Shown here: positions 56,370-64,000 of the stretch, one piece after another
Layout of the letters: the number at the start of each line of letters is the position of its first letter
Position numbering within the stretch: position 1 is the first letter of the stretch
Assembly (NCBI RefSeq): GCF_018070345.1
Contig: NZ_JAGPXX010000024.1
Span: 31,697 to 95,696, forward strand
Direction of reading: 5' to 3'
Source: Streptomyces sp. F63
Lineage (GTDB): Bacteria > Actinomycetota > Actinomycetes > Streptomycetales > Streptomycetaceae
DNA: 64,000 nt
Translations under genes and position numbers: made by a program
Notes under the pieces: generated by a model
What the model was told of the DNA's origin: nothing
Databases searched by the model: none
Seen by the model: the letters and a program-made list of their open reading frames with translations, nothing else

Positions 56370-57311
56370 TCAGCCGTCGTTGCCCTCCCGCTCGGCGAGG
56401 AAGCGCTCGAACTCCCCGGCCAGTTCCTCCGCCGACGGCAGTGGGGTCGCCTCGGCGACGAGGTTGCCGCGGCTCTCCGCCCCGGCGGCCGCGTCGTACT
56501 GGTGCTCCAGTCCCTGGACGAGCGCCACCAGTTCCTCGTCCCCCTGACCGAGCTGGCGTTCGATCTCGGCCTGGGTGCGCTGCGCCTCACTGCGAAGGGC
56601 GTGCGCCACCCCCGGCAGCACCAGTCCGGTGGCGGCCGTGACGGCCTCCAGCACGGTGAGCGCCGCGTCGGGATACGGCGAACGGGCGAGGTAGTGGGGC
56701 ACGTGGGCGGCGATGCCCAGGACGTCGTGGCCGGCCTCCGCGAGGCGGAACTCGACCAGCGCCTCGGCGCTGCCGGGCACCTGCGCCTCCTGGAAGAGCC
56801 CCGCGTGCCCCGGCACGAGGTCGACCCGGTTGCCGTGCGGGGTGATGCCGACGGGACGGGTGTGCGGGACCCCCATGGGAATGCCGTGGAAGTTCACCGA
56901 CAAGCGGACACCGAGGCGCTCCACGATCTGCCGGACGGCCGCGGCGAACCGCTCCCACTCGACATCCGGTTCGGGACCGGCGAGCAGCAGGAACGGTGCG
57001 GCGGTGGCGTCCCGCACCAGGTGCACCTCGAGCTTCGGCTCGTCGTACGCGGTCCAGTGGTCGCGCTCGAAGGTGAGCAGGGGGCGCCGCGCCCGGTAGT
57101 CGATGAGCCGGTCGGCGTCGAAGCGGGCCACGGTCTGCCGGGGCAGGCCGTCGAGCAGCCGCTCCACGATCTGGTCGCCGGTGTCGCCCGCGTCGATGTA
57201 CCCCTCGAAGTGGTACAGCATCGTCAGCCCGGCCGAGTCCCGGGTGTTGAGGGCGTCGGCGGCGGCGAGCCCCGTCGGGTCCCATCGGTACAAACTCTGG
57301 GGATCCTGCAC
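56370..57311 (-). CDS. PAC2-family protein (proteasome assembly chaperone 2-like)
   Basis: A 313-residue cytoplasmic protein of the PAC2 family found in proteasome-bearing actinobacteria. TMLYHFEGYIDAGDTGDQIVERLL and the central LLLAGPEPDVEWERFAAAVRQ with VNFHGIPMGVPHTRP are typical. The C-terminus is a helical Glu-rich stretch. A chaperone role in proteasome assembly is inferred only from the family name. The GTG has GAGGAGG upstream. It lies downstream of rpsA, separated by a terminator. Confidence 0.88.
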   Translation of the reverse strand: MQDPQSLYRWDPTGLAAADALNTRDSAGLTMLYHFEGYIDAGDTGDQIVERLLDGLPRQTVARFDADRLIDYRARRPLLTFERDHWTAYDEPKLEVHLVRDATAAPFLLLAGPEPDVEWERFAAAVRQIVERLGVRLSVNFHGIPMGVPHTRPVGITPHGNRVDLVPGHAGLFQEAQVPGSAEALVEFRLAEAGHDVLGIAAHVPHYLARSPYPDAALTVLEAVTAATGLVLPGVAHALRSEAQRTQAEIERQLGQGDEELVALVQGLEHQYDAAAGAESRGNLVAEATPLPSAEELAGEFERFLAEREGNDG

Positions 57312-57420
57312 AGTCCGTTCCTCCTCGTTCCTGTGCGGTCAACACCGGCCGTGGCACCGGGCATTCCCCCGGACCGCACCGGGCCCCGGCCGGGGCCGCG
57401 GCCGCTCCGGGCGGACGCGG

Positions 57421-57454
57421 CGAGGCCCGCTCCCCCGAAGGGGAACGGGCCTCG
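57421..57454. terminator. rpsA terminator
   Basis: Stem of 15 pairs with one mismatch (57421-57435 with 57440-57454) closed by a CGAA tetraloop, about 50 bases after the rpsA stop. Confidence 0.85.
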
Positions 57455-57500
57455 CCGTTCGGTTGTCCGGCCCCCGGCCGGGACGCCCTGTGACCGGACG

Positions 57501-59015
57501 TCAGCTCTGGCCGCCGGCCAGCTTCTCGCGGAGAGCCGCCAGGGCCTCGTCCGACGCCAGGGCGCCGGAGTTGTCCGCGGACTCGGAGGAGTACGAGCCG
57601 CCACCGGCCGCACCGCCACCACCGGCACCCGCACCCGGAGCCGGGGCGGCAGCGCCCTCGGCCGCGGCCTGCTCGTCGGCCTCGCGGGACTTGACGACCT
57701 GCGCCTGGTGCTGCTCGAAGCGCTGCTGCGCCTCGGCGTACTGGCGCTCCCACTCCTCGCGCTGCTTCTCGTAACCGGGCAGCCAGTCGTTGGCCTCCGG
57801 GTCGAAGCCCTCGGGGTAGATGTAGTTGCCCTGGTCGTCGTAGGACGCCGCCATGCCGTACAGGGTCGGGTCGAACTCGACCGCCGTCGGGTCGGCGCCG
57901 AAGGCCTCGTTCGCCTGCTTCAGCGAGAGGCTGATGCGGCGGCGCTCGAGGTCGATGTCGATGACCTTGACGAAGATCTCGTCGTTGACCTGGACGACCT
58001 GCTCCGGAATCTCCACGTGGCGCTCGGCCAGCTCGGAGATGTGCACCAGGCCCTCGATGCCCTCGTCGACGCGGACGAACGCGCCGAACGGAACGAGCTT
58101 GGTGACCTTGCCGGGGACGACCTGGCCGATCTGGTGCGTCCGCGCGAACTGCTGCCACGGGTCTTCCTGGGTCGCCTTCAGCGACAGGGAGACGCGCTCG
58201 CGGTCCATGTCGACGTCCAGGACCTCGACCGTGACCTCCTGGCCGACCTCGACGACCTCGGAGGGGTGGTCGATGTGCTTCCAGGACAGCTCGGAGACGT
58301 GGACCAGACCGTCGACGCCGCCGAGGTCCACGAAGGCGCCGAAGTTGACGATCGAGGAGACGACACCGGAGCGCACCTGGCCCTTCTGGAGGGTGGTGAG
58401 GAAGGTCTGGCGGACCTCGCTCTGGGTCTGCTCCAGCCAGGCACGGCGGGACAGGACCACGTTGTTGCGGTTCTTGTCCAGCTCGATGATCTTCGCCTCG
58501 AGCTCCTTGCCCACGTAGGGCTGGAGGTCGCGCACGCGGCGCATCTCGACGAGGGACGCCGGGAGGAAGCCACGGAGGCCGATGTCGAGGATGAGACCAC
58601 CCTTGACAACCTCGATGACCGTACCGGTGACGATCCCGTCCTCTTCCTTGATCTTCTCGATGGTGCCCCAGGCGCGCTCGTACTGGGCGCGCTTCTTCGA
58701 GAGGATCAGGCGGCCTTCCTTGTCCTCCTTCTGGAGGACCAGGGCCTCGATCTCGTCGCCGACGGCCACGACCTCGTTCGGGTCGACGTCGTGCTTGATC
58801 GAGAGCTCGCGGGAGGGGATGACGCCTTCGGTCTTGTAACCGATGTCGAGCAGGACCTCGTCCCGGTCGACCTTCACGATCACGCCGTCGACGATGTCGC
58901 CGTCGTTGAAGTACTTGATCGTCTCATCGATCGCCGCGAGGAATTCTTCCTCGGAACCGATGTCGTTGACCGCCACCTGCGGGGTGGTGCGGGTTGCCTC
59001 GGTGCTGCTCGTCAT
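57501..59015 (-). CDS. rpsA: 30S ribosomal protein S1
   Basis: RNA-binding protein that helps mRNA bind the 30S subunit. 504 residues with four S1 domains, roughly 38-106, 125-193, 212-280 and 297-366, for example GDIVDGVIVKVDRDEVLLDI and GQVRSGVVSSIVNFGAFVDLGG. The C-terminus is a Gln/Ala-rich helix and a Gly-rich tail, ending EALAALREKLAGGQS. The ATG has GGAG about ten bases upstream. A consensus promoter lies at 59216-59244 with a leader of about 195 bases, long enough for translational feedback, though no specific fold was established. Confidence 0.97.
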   Translation of the reverse strand: MTSSTEATRTTPQVAVNDIGSEEEFLAAIDETIKYFNDGDIVDGVIVKVDRDEVLLDIGYKTEGVIPSRELSIKHDVDPNEVVAVGDEIEALVLQKEDKEGRLILSKKRAQYERAWGTIEKIKEEDGIVTGTVIEVVKGGLILDIGLRGFLPASLVEMRRVRDLQPYVGKELEAKIIELDKNRNNVVLSRRAWLEQTQSEVRQTFLTTLQKGQVRSGVVSSIVNFGAFVDLGGVDGLVHVSELSWKHIDHPSEVVEVGQEVTVEVLDVDMDRERVSLSLKATQEDPWQQFARTHQIGQVVPGKVTKLVPFGAFVRVDEGIEGLVHISELAERHVEIPEQVVQVNDEIFVKVIDIDLERRRISLSLKQANEAFGADPTAVEFDPTLYGMAASYDDQGNYIYPEGFDPEANDWLPGYEKQREEWERQYAEAQQRFEQHQAQVVKSREADEQAAAEGAAAPAPGAGAGGGGAAGGGSYSSESADNSGALASDEALAALREKLAGGQS

Positions 59016-59215
59016 GTGGGAAAGGGCTCCGGTACGGACATGGTGTCGTAGATACTGCTACGCCGAGAACCCGTATCGCACTGCCGAAGCCGGACAGCCC
59101 TGAGAACGCCAAACTTCCGGGGGAAGAACCGGCGTCCCGACGACCGAGGGGACATGCAACAGATGCGAGCGCGACCTGCTCCGTCTGAGGCGCGCAGGCC
59201 CGCAGCGCAACTTGT

Positions 59216-59244
59216 AGCATACGGGGGCAGCCGGACAGGGTCAA
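59216..59244 (-). promoter_or_regulatory. rpsA promoter (HrdB type)
   Basis: Reading right to left, TTGACC (59239-59244) and TATGCT (59216-59221) with exactly 17 bases between, close to the vegetative sigma consensus. Start of transcription is expected near 59209. No other gene is seen in 59016-59395. Confidence 0.8.
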
Positions 59245-59395
59245 TGCACGAAGAGCGCAGGATGGGCGGAAACTCCCAAACCCGGCAGATATCCGCTCAG
59301 AGCAGAACCGCACCGCACGCGCTCGCGTGGCCCCGGCAGGAGCCAAAGGCACCGCGTGGCCGCGGGTTGGACGGAAGACTACGACGACGGGCGCG

Positions 59396-60334
59396 ATGAA
59401 CCAAGAGGACGGACCAGAAGCGACGGCGACACGGCGCGCCACCGGCGAGACGGAGAGCAGCCGCGCGAACCGCGGCTGGTGGGACCGGAACGCCGACGAG
59501 TACCAGGACGAGCACGGCGCGTTCCTCGGCGACGACCGCTTCGTCTGGGGGCCGGAAGGCCTGGACGAGGCCGAGGCCGCCCTGCTGGGGCCGGCCGCGG
59601 GGCTCCGGGACCGGGACGTGCTGGAGATCGGGGCCGGCGCGGCCCAGTGCTCCCGGTGGCTGGCGGCGCAGGGCGCGCGGCCGGTGGCGCTCGACCTCTC
59701 CCACCGGCAGCTGCAGCACGCCCTGCGGATCGCCTCCGGCGCGGACGGGCAGGGCGGCCGGGAGCCGGCTGCCGCCCGGGGCGCCGCGGACGCCTCCGGC
59801 TCCCCGGGCCCGGTTCCGGCGGCGGGCGCGGCCTCGGCCTCGGCCACGGGCCGGTGGTCCGCCGGTCCCGTGGCGCTGGTCCAGGCCGACGCGGGGGCCC
59901 TGCCGTTCGCCGACGGCTCCTTCGACCTGGCCTGCTCGGCCTACGGCGCGATCCCGTTCGTCGCCGACCCGGTGCGGGTGATGCGGGAGGTGCGCCGGGT
60001 CCTGCGGCCCGGCGGACGGTGGGTCTTCTCCGTCACGCACCCGCTGCGGTGGGCCTTCCCCGACGAGCCGGGCCCGGAGGGCCTGTCGGTCGCCGCGTCG
60101 TACTTCGACCGCACGCCCTACGTCGAGGAGGACGAACGGGGGAACGCCGTCTACGTGGAGCACCACCGCACGGTCGGCGACCGGGTGCGGGACGTGGTCG
60201 CGGCGGGCTTCCGCCTGGTGGACCTGGTCGAGCCGGAGTGGCCGGACTGGAACACCCAGGAGTGGGGCGGATGGTCCCCGCTGCGGGGACGGCTGATCCC
60301 GGGCACGGCGGTCTTCGTCTGCGTGCGGGACTGA
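59396..60334 (+). CDS. class I SAM-dependent methyltransferase
   Basis: A 312-residue methyltransferase of the type-11 kind. VLEIGAGAAQCSRWLAAQGA is motif I (SAM binding) near 82, ALDLSHRQLQHA motif II, and a low-complexity insertion rich in Ala and Gly follows at about 113-158 before ALPFADGSFDLACSAYGAIPF (motif post-I/III). Substrate unknown; the family includes small-molecule and menaquinone-type methylases. The ATG lacks a strong ribosome binding site. It diverges from rpsA. Confidence 0.88.
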   Translation: MNQEDGPEATATRRATGETESSRANRGWWDRNADEYQDEHGAFLGDDRFVWGPEGLDEAEAALLGPAAGLRDRDVLEIGAGAAQCSRWLAAQGARPVALDLSHRQLQHALRIASGADGQGGREPAAARGAADASGSPGPVPAAGAASASATGRWSAGPVALVQADAGALPFADGSFDLACSAYGAIPFVADPVRVMREVRRVLRPGGRWVFSVTHPLRWAFPDEPGPEGLSVAASYFDRTPYVEEDERGNAVYVEHHRTVGDRVRDVVAAGFRLVDLVEPEWPDWNTQEWGGWSPLRGRLIPGTAVFVCVRD

Positions 60335-60511
60335 TCGGCGGGTCCCCCGCCGCTCTTCTCCGGCCCGGCGCCGGCGGAACGCCTGGCGCCCGGCCGGGGC
60401 GGGCGGTGCGGGGCGCACGGCGCGGTGTTCCGGCACGCGGCGGCGCGCGGCAACGGGTGCGGCGCCACAAGCCGCTCGCGGAACGCCGGATCCGGACCGG
60501 GCGCGGCATCC

Positions 60512-60764
60512 GGCACGCGGCACGCGGCACGCGGCACGCGGCACGCGGCAGCACAACTCTCCCGGCCGGGCGCGCGGGCGTCGCACGGCATCCGCCGCCG
60601 CCCGGCGTCCGGGGGCCACAGCTCGCGCCCACGGTGGCGGAGGCGGCGTACGAACGCCCTGCCCGGCCGCGGCAGCCGCCCCCGCGGGGTGTCGCCGGAC
60701 CGTGTCCCGGGACGGTCCCGGGACACGGTCCGGGACGGCCCGGGACGGCCCGGGACGGCGGGCC
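60512..60764. repeat. spacer with two tandem-repeat tracts
   Basis: Around 60512-60550 the 9-base unit GGCACGCGG is repeated about four times. Around 60703-60764 units of the form CGGGACGGTCC/CGGGACGGCC are repeated. The 457-base gap 60335-60791 holds no gene I can support. Confidence 0.75.
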
Positions 60765-60791
60765 GGTCGTCCGGTCCGGAAGACTGGGGGC

Positions 60792-63680
60792 GTGATCCGG
60801 ACCGACGCGCTGTTCGACCTGCCCGTACACACCGCCGTGCCCGAGCTGCTGGAGGCGCTGGAAGGCCGCGGCACCGCCGTACTCGAAGCCCCTCCCGGCA
60901 CCGGCAAGACGACCCTGGTGCCGCTGGCCCTGGCCGGACTGGTGCCCGCCCTCGCACCCGCCGGCGCCCCGGAGCCCCGCCGCGTGCTGGTGGCCGAGCC
61001 GCGCCGGATGGCGGCGCGAGCCGCCGCGCGCCGGATGGCCTGGCTGCTCGGCGAGGAGGTGGGCGGCCGGATCGGCTTCACGGTGCGCGGCGAGCGCAGG
61101 GCGGGCCGGGAGACCGTTGTGGAGGTGGTCACGACGGGTGTGCTGCTGCAGCGGCTCCAGCGCGACCCCGAACTGCCCGGTGCGGACGCCGTCCTGCTCG
61201 ACGAATGCCACGAGCGGCATCTGGACGCCGACACCGCCGCCGCCTTCCTCCTGGACGTCCGCTCGGCGCTCCGGCCCGGGCTGTGGCTGCTCGCGGCCTC
61301 CGCGACGACGGACGCCGCCACCTGGTCGCGGCTGCTCGGGGGTGCGGAGGCCGGCGGGAGCGCGGCGCCGGTCGTCCGGGCGGAGGGCCGCGCGCATCCG
61401 GTGGCGGTCCACTACGCACCGCCGCAGCGGCCGGTGCGCCCGCCGCACGGCACCCGGGTCGATCCGGCGCTGCTGGAGCACGTCGCCCACACCGTGCGGG
61501 CCGCGCTGCGGGAGGCGGACGGTGACGTGCTGTGCTTCCTGCCCGGCGTCGGCGAGATCGCGCGGGTCGCCGGGATGCTGAGCGGTCTCGGTGCCGAGGT
61601 CCTGCAGTTGCACGGGCAGGCCCCGGCGGCCGTCCAGGAGGCGGTGCTGCGCGGGGGCGGGGAGCGGCGGCGGGTGGTGCTGACGACATCGGTGGCCGAG
61701 TCGAGCCTGACGGTGCCGGGGGTGCGGGTGGTCGTGGACTGCGGGCTGGCGCGGGAACCGCGGATGGACCACGGACGCGGGCTCGGGTCGTTGACGACCG
61801 TACGGGTGTCGGCGGCGTCCGCGGTGCAGCGGGCCGGCCGGGCCGGGCGCGAGGCACCGGGCCGGGCCTACCGCTGCTGGGCGGAGGCCGAGAACGGGCG
61901 GCTGCCGCGGAGCCCGTCACCGGAGATCGCCGTGGCGGACCTGGCGCCGTTCGCGCTGCACGCCGCCTGCTGGGGTGATCCCGGGGCGGCGGCGCTCGCC
62001 CTGCCGGATCCGCCGCCGGCAGGGGCGATGGCGGCGGCGCGCGAGGTGCTGACCGCGGTCGGGGCGGTGGACGAGCGCGGCCGGGCGACCGAGCGGGGTG
62101 CCCGGATGGCCCGGCTGGGGCTGCATCCGCGCTTGGCGCGGGCGCTGCTGGACGGCGCGCGGGAGGTGGGTGCGCGCCGGGCGGCGGAGCTGGTGGCGCT
62201 GCTGTCGGAGGAACCACCGCGCGGGCTCGGCGACGATCTGGCGGCGGTGTGGCGGGCGGTGCGCGGCAGCGGCGGGCGCGGGGACGGCGGCGGCCGGGGC
62301 GGTCAGGACGGCCACGGCGCCTACGCGGCGCGCTGGCGGCGCGAGGTGCGGCGCCTGGAAGGCGCCGTGAGGGGGAACACCCCGTCCGCCGGGGGCCACG
62401 GTGGGACCGGGGTTGCCGCCCGTGCCGCCGGGGACGGCACCGGTGGCAGTGCACGCGGTGCCGGAAGCGGTGACGACGGTGGCGCGGGCGGCGCCCGTGG
62501 TGGCGGCAGTGGCCGTGGCGGTGCCGGAGGCGCGGGCGGTGGCGCCGGCGGTGCGGGCGGTGCCGGTGGCGGTGCGGGCGGTGCCGGTGGCCGTGCGGGC
62601 GGTGCCGGTGGCCGTGACAGTGCCGGTGGTGCCGGCGGCGGCCGTGGCGGTGGCGGGCTCTCCGATGACGGGGCCGCCGGGCTGGTGGCCGCGCTCGCGT
62701 TTCCCGAGCGGGTGGCGCGGCGGCGCGGGACGGGCACCTATCTGATGGCCTCGGGCACCGGAGCGGAGCTCGGTGACGGCTCACGGCTGGGGGCCGCCGA
62801 ATGGCTCGCCGTCGCTGTCGCCGACCGGCCGGTCGCCGCGGCCTCGGCGCGGGTACGGCTGGCCGCGGTCATCGACGGGGAGACCGCGCGGTGGGCGGCG
62901 TCACCGCTGTACGCGGCCGGGGAGGAGGTGGCCTGGTCGGCTGAGCGGGGCGACATCGTGGCGCACCGGGTGGAACGCCTGGGGGCGCTCGAACTTGCCG
63001 CGCGCCCCCTGTCGTCCCCCGACCGGGCCGCCGTGCGCGAGGCGCTGCTGGACGGTCTGCGGCGGGAAGGGCTGGGCCTGCTGCGCTGGTCGCGGGAGGC
63101 CGTGCAGATGCGGCAGCGGATGGCGTTCCTCCACCGGGAGCTGGCGGAGCCGTGGCCCGACGTCTCCGACCCGGCCCTGCTGTCGCCCGGCCGGGTGGAG
63201 GAGTGGCTGGGGCTCGCGCTGGAGAAGGCGCGCCGGCGGGCGGATCTCGAACGTGTCGACGCGGGCCGTGCCCTGGCACACCTGCTGCCGTGGGCCACGG
63301 GCGAGGCCGCGCGCTTCGACGAACTGGCGCCGGAGCGGATCACCGTCCCGAGCGGCTCCCGCGTCCGGATCGACTACGGCGGCCCGCAGCCGGTGCTGGC
63401 CGTCAAGCTCCAGGAGCTGTTCGGCCGGCAGGAAACGCCCCGGATCGCCGACGGCCGGGTGCCGCTGCTGGTCCACCTGCTCTCCCCCGCCGGCCGCCCC
63501 GCGGCGGTGACCGCGGACCTGGCCTCCTTCTGGCGCGAGGGCTACCGCTCCGTACGGGCCGAGCTGCGCGGCCGCTACCCGAAGCACCCCTGGCCGGAGG
63601 ACCCGGCCGGGGCGGAGCCCACCCGGCGCACCAACGCCCGCGGTGATCGGGCCGGTGGAGGCGCAGCGCGGCGCCCGTAA
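60792..63680 (+). CDS. hrpB: ATP-dependent helicase HrpB with Gly-rich insertion
   Basis: DEAH/DExH-type RNA helicase-like protein of 962 residues. Motif I APPGTGKTTLVPL, motif II LLDECHERHLD, VVLTTSVAESSLTVPGVRVVVD and QRAGRAGREAPGRAYR are in order in the first 380 residues, followed by the HA2-type and HrpB C-terminal regions. A Gly/Ala-rich insertion of about 100 residues (526-626), made of repeated GGAGG-type units, interrupts the region before the C-terminal domain; E. coli HrpB is about 809 residues. The start GTG follows a run of G. HrpB's physiological role is poorly defined. Confidence 0.93.
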   Translation: MIRTDALFDLPVHTAVPELLEALEGRGTAVLEAPPGTGKTTLVPLALAGLVPALAPAGAPEPRRVLVAEPRRMAARAAARRMAWLLGEEVGGRIGFTVRGERRAGRETVVEVVTTGVLLQRLQRDPELPGADAVLLDECHERHLDADTAAAFLLDVRSALRPGLWLLAASATTDAATWSRLLGGAEAGGSAAPVVRAEGRAHPVAVHYAPPQRPVRPPHGTRVDPALLEHVAHTVRAALREADGDVLCFLPGVGEIARVAGMLSGLGAEVLQLHGQAPAAVQEAVLRGGGERRRVVLTTSVAESSLTVPGVRVVVDCGLAREPRMDHGRGLGSLTTVRVSAASAVQRAGRAGREAPGRAYRCWAEAENGRLPRSPSPEIAVADLAPFALHAACWGDPGAAALALPDPPPAGAMAAAREVLTAVGAVDERGRATERGARMARLGLHPRLARALLDGAREVGARRAAELVALLSEEPPRGLGDDLAAVWRAVRGSGGRGDGGGRGGQDGHGAYAARWRREVRRLEGAVRGNTPSAGGHGGTGVAARAAGDGTGGSARGAGSGDDGGAGGARGGGSGRGGAGGAGGGAGGAGGAGGGAGGAGGRAGGAGGRDSAGGAGGGRGGGGLSDDGAAGLVAALAFPERVARRRGTGTYLMASGTGAELGDGSRLGAAEWLAVAVADRPVAAASARVRLAAVIDGETARWAASPLYAAGEEVAWSAERGDIVAHRVERLGALELAARPLSSPDRAAVREALLDGLRREGLGLLRWSREAVQMRQRMAFLHRELAEPWPDVSDPALLSPGRVEEWLGLALEKARRRADLERVDAGRALAHLLPWATGEAARFDELAPERITVPSGSRVRIDYGGPQPVLAVKLQELFGRQETPRIADGRVPLLVHLLSPAGRPAAVTADLASFWREGYRSVRAELRGRYPKHPWPEDPAGAEPTRRTNARGDRAGGGAARRP

Positions 63681-63727
63681 CCGGCCGCGCGGCCCGTCGC
63701 ACATCCCGCCCGGCACGCTCGACACCC

Positions 63728-63759
63728 GCTCCGAACCACGTCAGCTCCGAACCACGTCG
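63728..63759. repeat. 16-bp tandem direct repeat
   Basis: GCTCCGAACCACGTC followed by one variable base occurs at 63728-63743 and 63744-63759, downstream of hrpB. Confidence 0.85.
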
Positions 63760-63794
63760 GCTCCCACGACCACAACCGGGTCCTGGGAGCCGAC
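63756..63794. terminator. hairpin between hrpB and the last gene
   Basis: GTCGGCTCCCA (63756-63766) pairs with TGGGAGCCGAC (63784-63794), 11 perfect pairs with a 17-base loop. The flanking genes are convergent, so it can serve both. Confidence 0.7.
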
Positions 63795-63898
63795 ACCACG
63801 CGAGGGCCGGAACCAGCCAACCGCATCCCGTACCGGGCGGCCGGGCCCCGGGGGGGGCAAACGGGCGTCACCACCCGTGCCGGTGTGGAAGGTGGAGG

Positions 63899-64000
63899 TC
63901 AGAAGGACGTCAGACGGGCCAGGGCTGCGCCGAGGACCGAACCGGTCGAGGAGCTCGGCTCCGGCTCGGGGGCCGCCTTCTGTTCTTCGGAGTCCTCGTC
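63899..64000 (-). CDS. C-terminal fragment of an unidentified protein
   Basis: The frame is open from the right edge to a TGA at 63899-63901 and encodes 33 residues. They are acidic and Pro-rich (EDSEEQKAAPEPEPSSS) and then end in a short hydrophobic helix (SVLGAALARLTSF). It is too short to identify. Its orientation, opposite to hrpB across a terminator, supports it being a real gene end. Confidence 0.55.
   Translation of the reverse strand, partial: DEDSEEQKAAPEPEPSSSTGSVLGAALARLTSF

Noticed and set aside
55206..59051. Plus-strand open frame of about 1280 codons antisense to coaE, the PAC2 gene and rpsA
   Set aside because: All three minus-strand genes are well supported, and the plus-strand frame has no recognisable motif.
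63728..63759. Possible CRISPR-like repeat
   Set aside because: Only two adjoining copies with no spacer between them and no cas genes.

Overview
The window is chromosomal DNA from a high-GC actinomycete, almost certainly Streptomyces or a close relative. The evidence is strong G/C third-position bias, many GTG and TTG starts, purine-rich ribosome binding sites, a sporulation regulator (whiA), and a gene order I recognise from Streptomyces core chromosomes: ctaA, ctaB, tkt-tal-zwf-opcA-pgl, pgi, secG-tpiA-pgk-gap, whiA-yvcK-rapZ-uvrC, uvrA, ter genes, uvrB, glpQ, coaE, rpsA. I see no rRNA, tRNA, insertion sequence, prophage or CRISPR array.

Layout. 1-3.6 kb is a sugar-use locus: an ABC solute-binding lipoprotein (cut by the window edge), a divergent GH32-type hydrolase and a LacI-type regulator, with three similar CAA-n-CG-TTTG operator-like sites. 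3.7-7.2 kb is a three-gene signalling cassette: a STAS anti-anti-sigma protein, a PAS-GAF-SpoIIE phosphatase and a cobalamin-binding protein with the sequence hallmarks of B12 photoreceptors. This is the most unusual part of the window. 8.5-11.5 kb holds the haem A and haem O synthases. 11.9-20.5 kb holds the pentose phosphate pathway (tkt, tal, zwf, opcA, pgl) and phosphoglucose isomerase facing it. 20.5-26.2 kb holds an MFS transporter, an RbpA-family RNA polymerase binding protein, secG and the lower glycolysis genes tpiA, pgk and gap.

26.4-31.4 kb is the conserved whiA-yvcK-rapZ-uvrC cluster, transcribed right to left. 31.6-44 kb mixes a Rieske lipoprotein, a PfkB kinase, uvrA, a metallo-beta-lactamase-fold hydrolase, three Ter-type stress genes (TerC, a large TerD fusion, TerD) and uvrB. 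44.2-49.5 kb carries a secreted glycerophosphodiesterase behind a good PHO box, an O6-methylguanine-DNA methyltransferase, an MFS transporter, a FUSC-type membrane protein and a DinB-fold protein. 49.6-55.5 kb is accessory: a secreted GH5 glycosidase, a uridine kinase-like protein without a P-loop, an ADP-ribosylglycohydrolase, a cupin/DUF488 pair and a TPR protein. 55.7-64 kb holds coaE, a PAC2 protein, rpsA with a clear promoter and terminator, a methyltransferase, the helicase hrpB with a long Gly-rich insertion, and the tail of one more gene.

Together the window encodes sugar entry, NADPH supply, glycolysis, respiratory haem and the whole UvrABC excision system, plus stress and envelope functions. 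Coordinates were derived by reading the sequence; starts are chosen on ribosome binding sites and family alignment from memory, not on searches.
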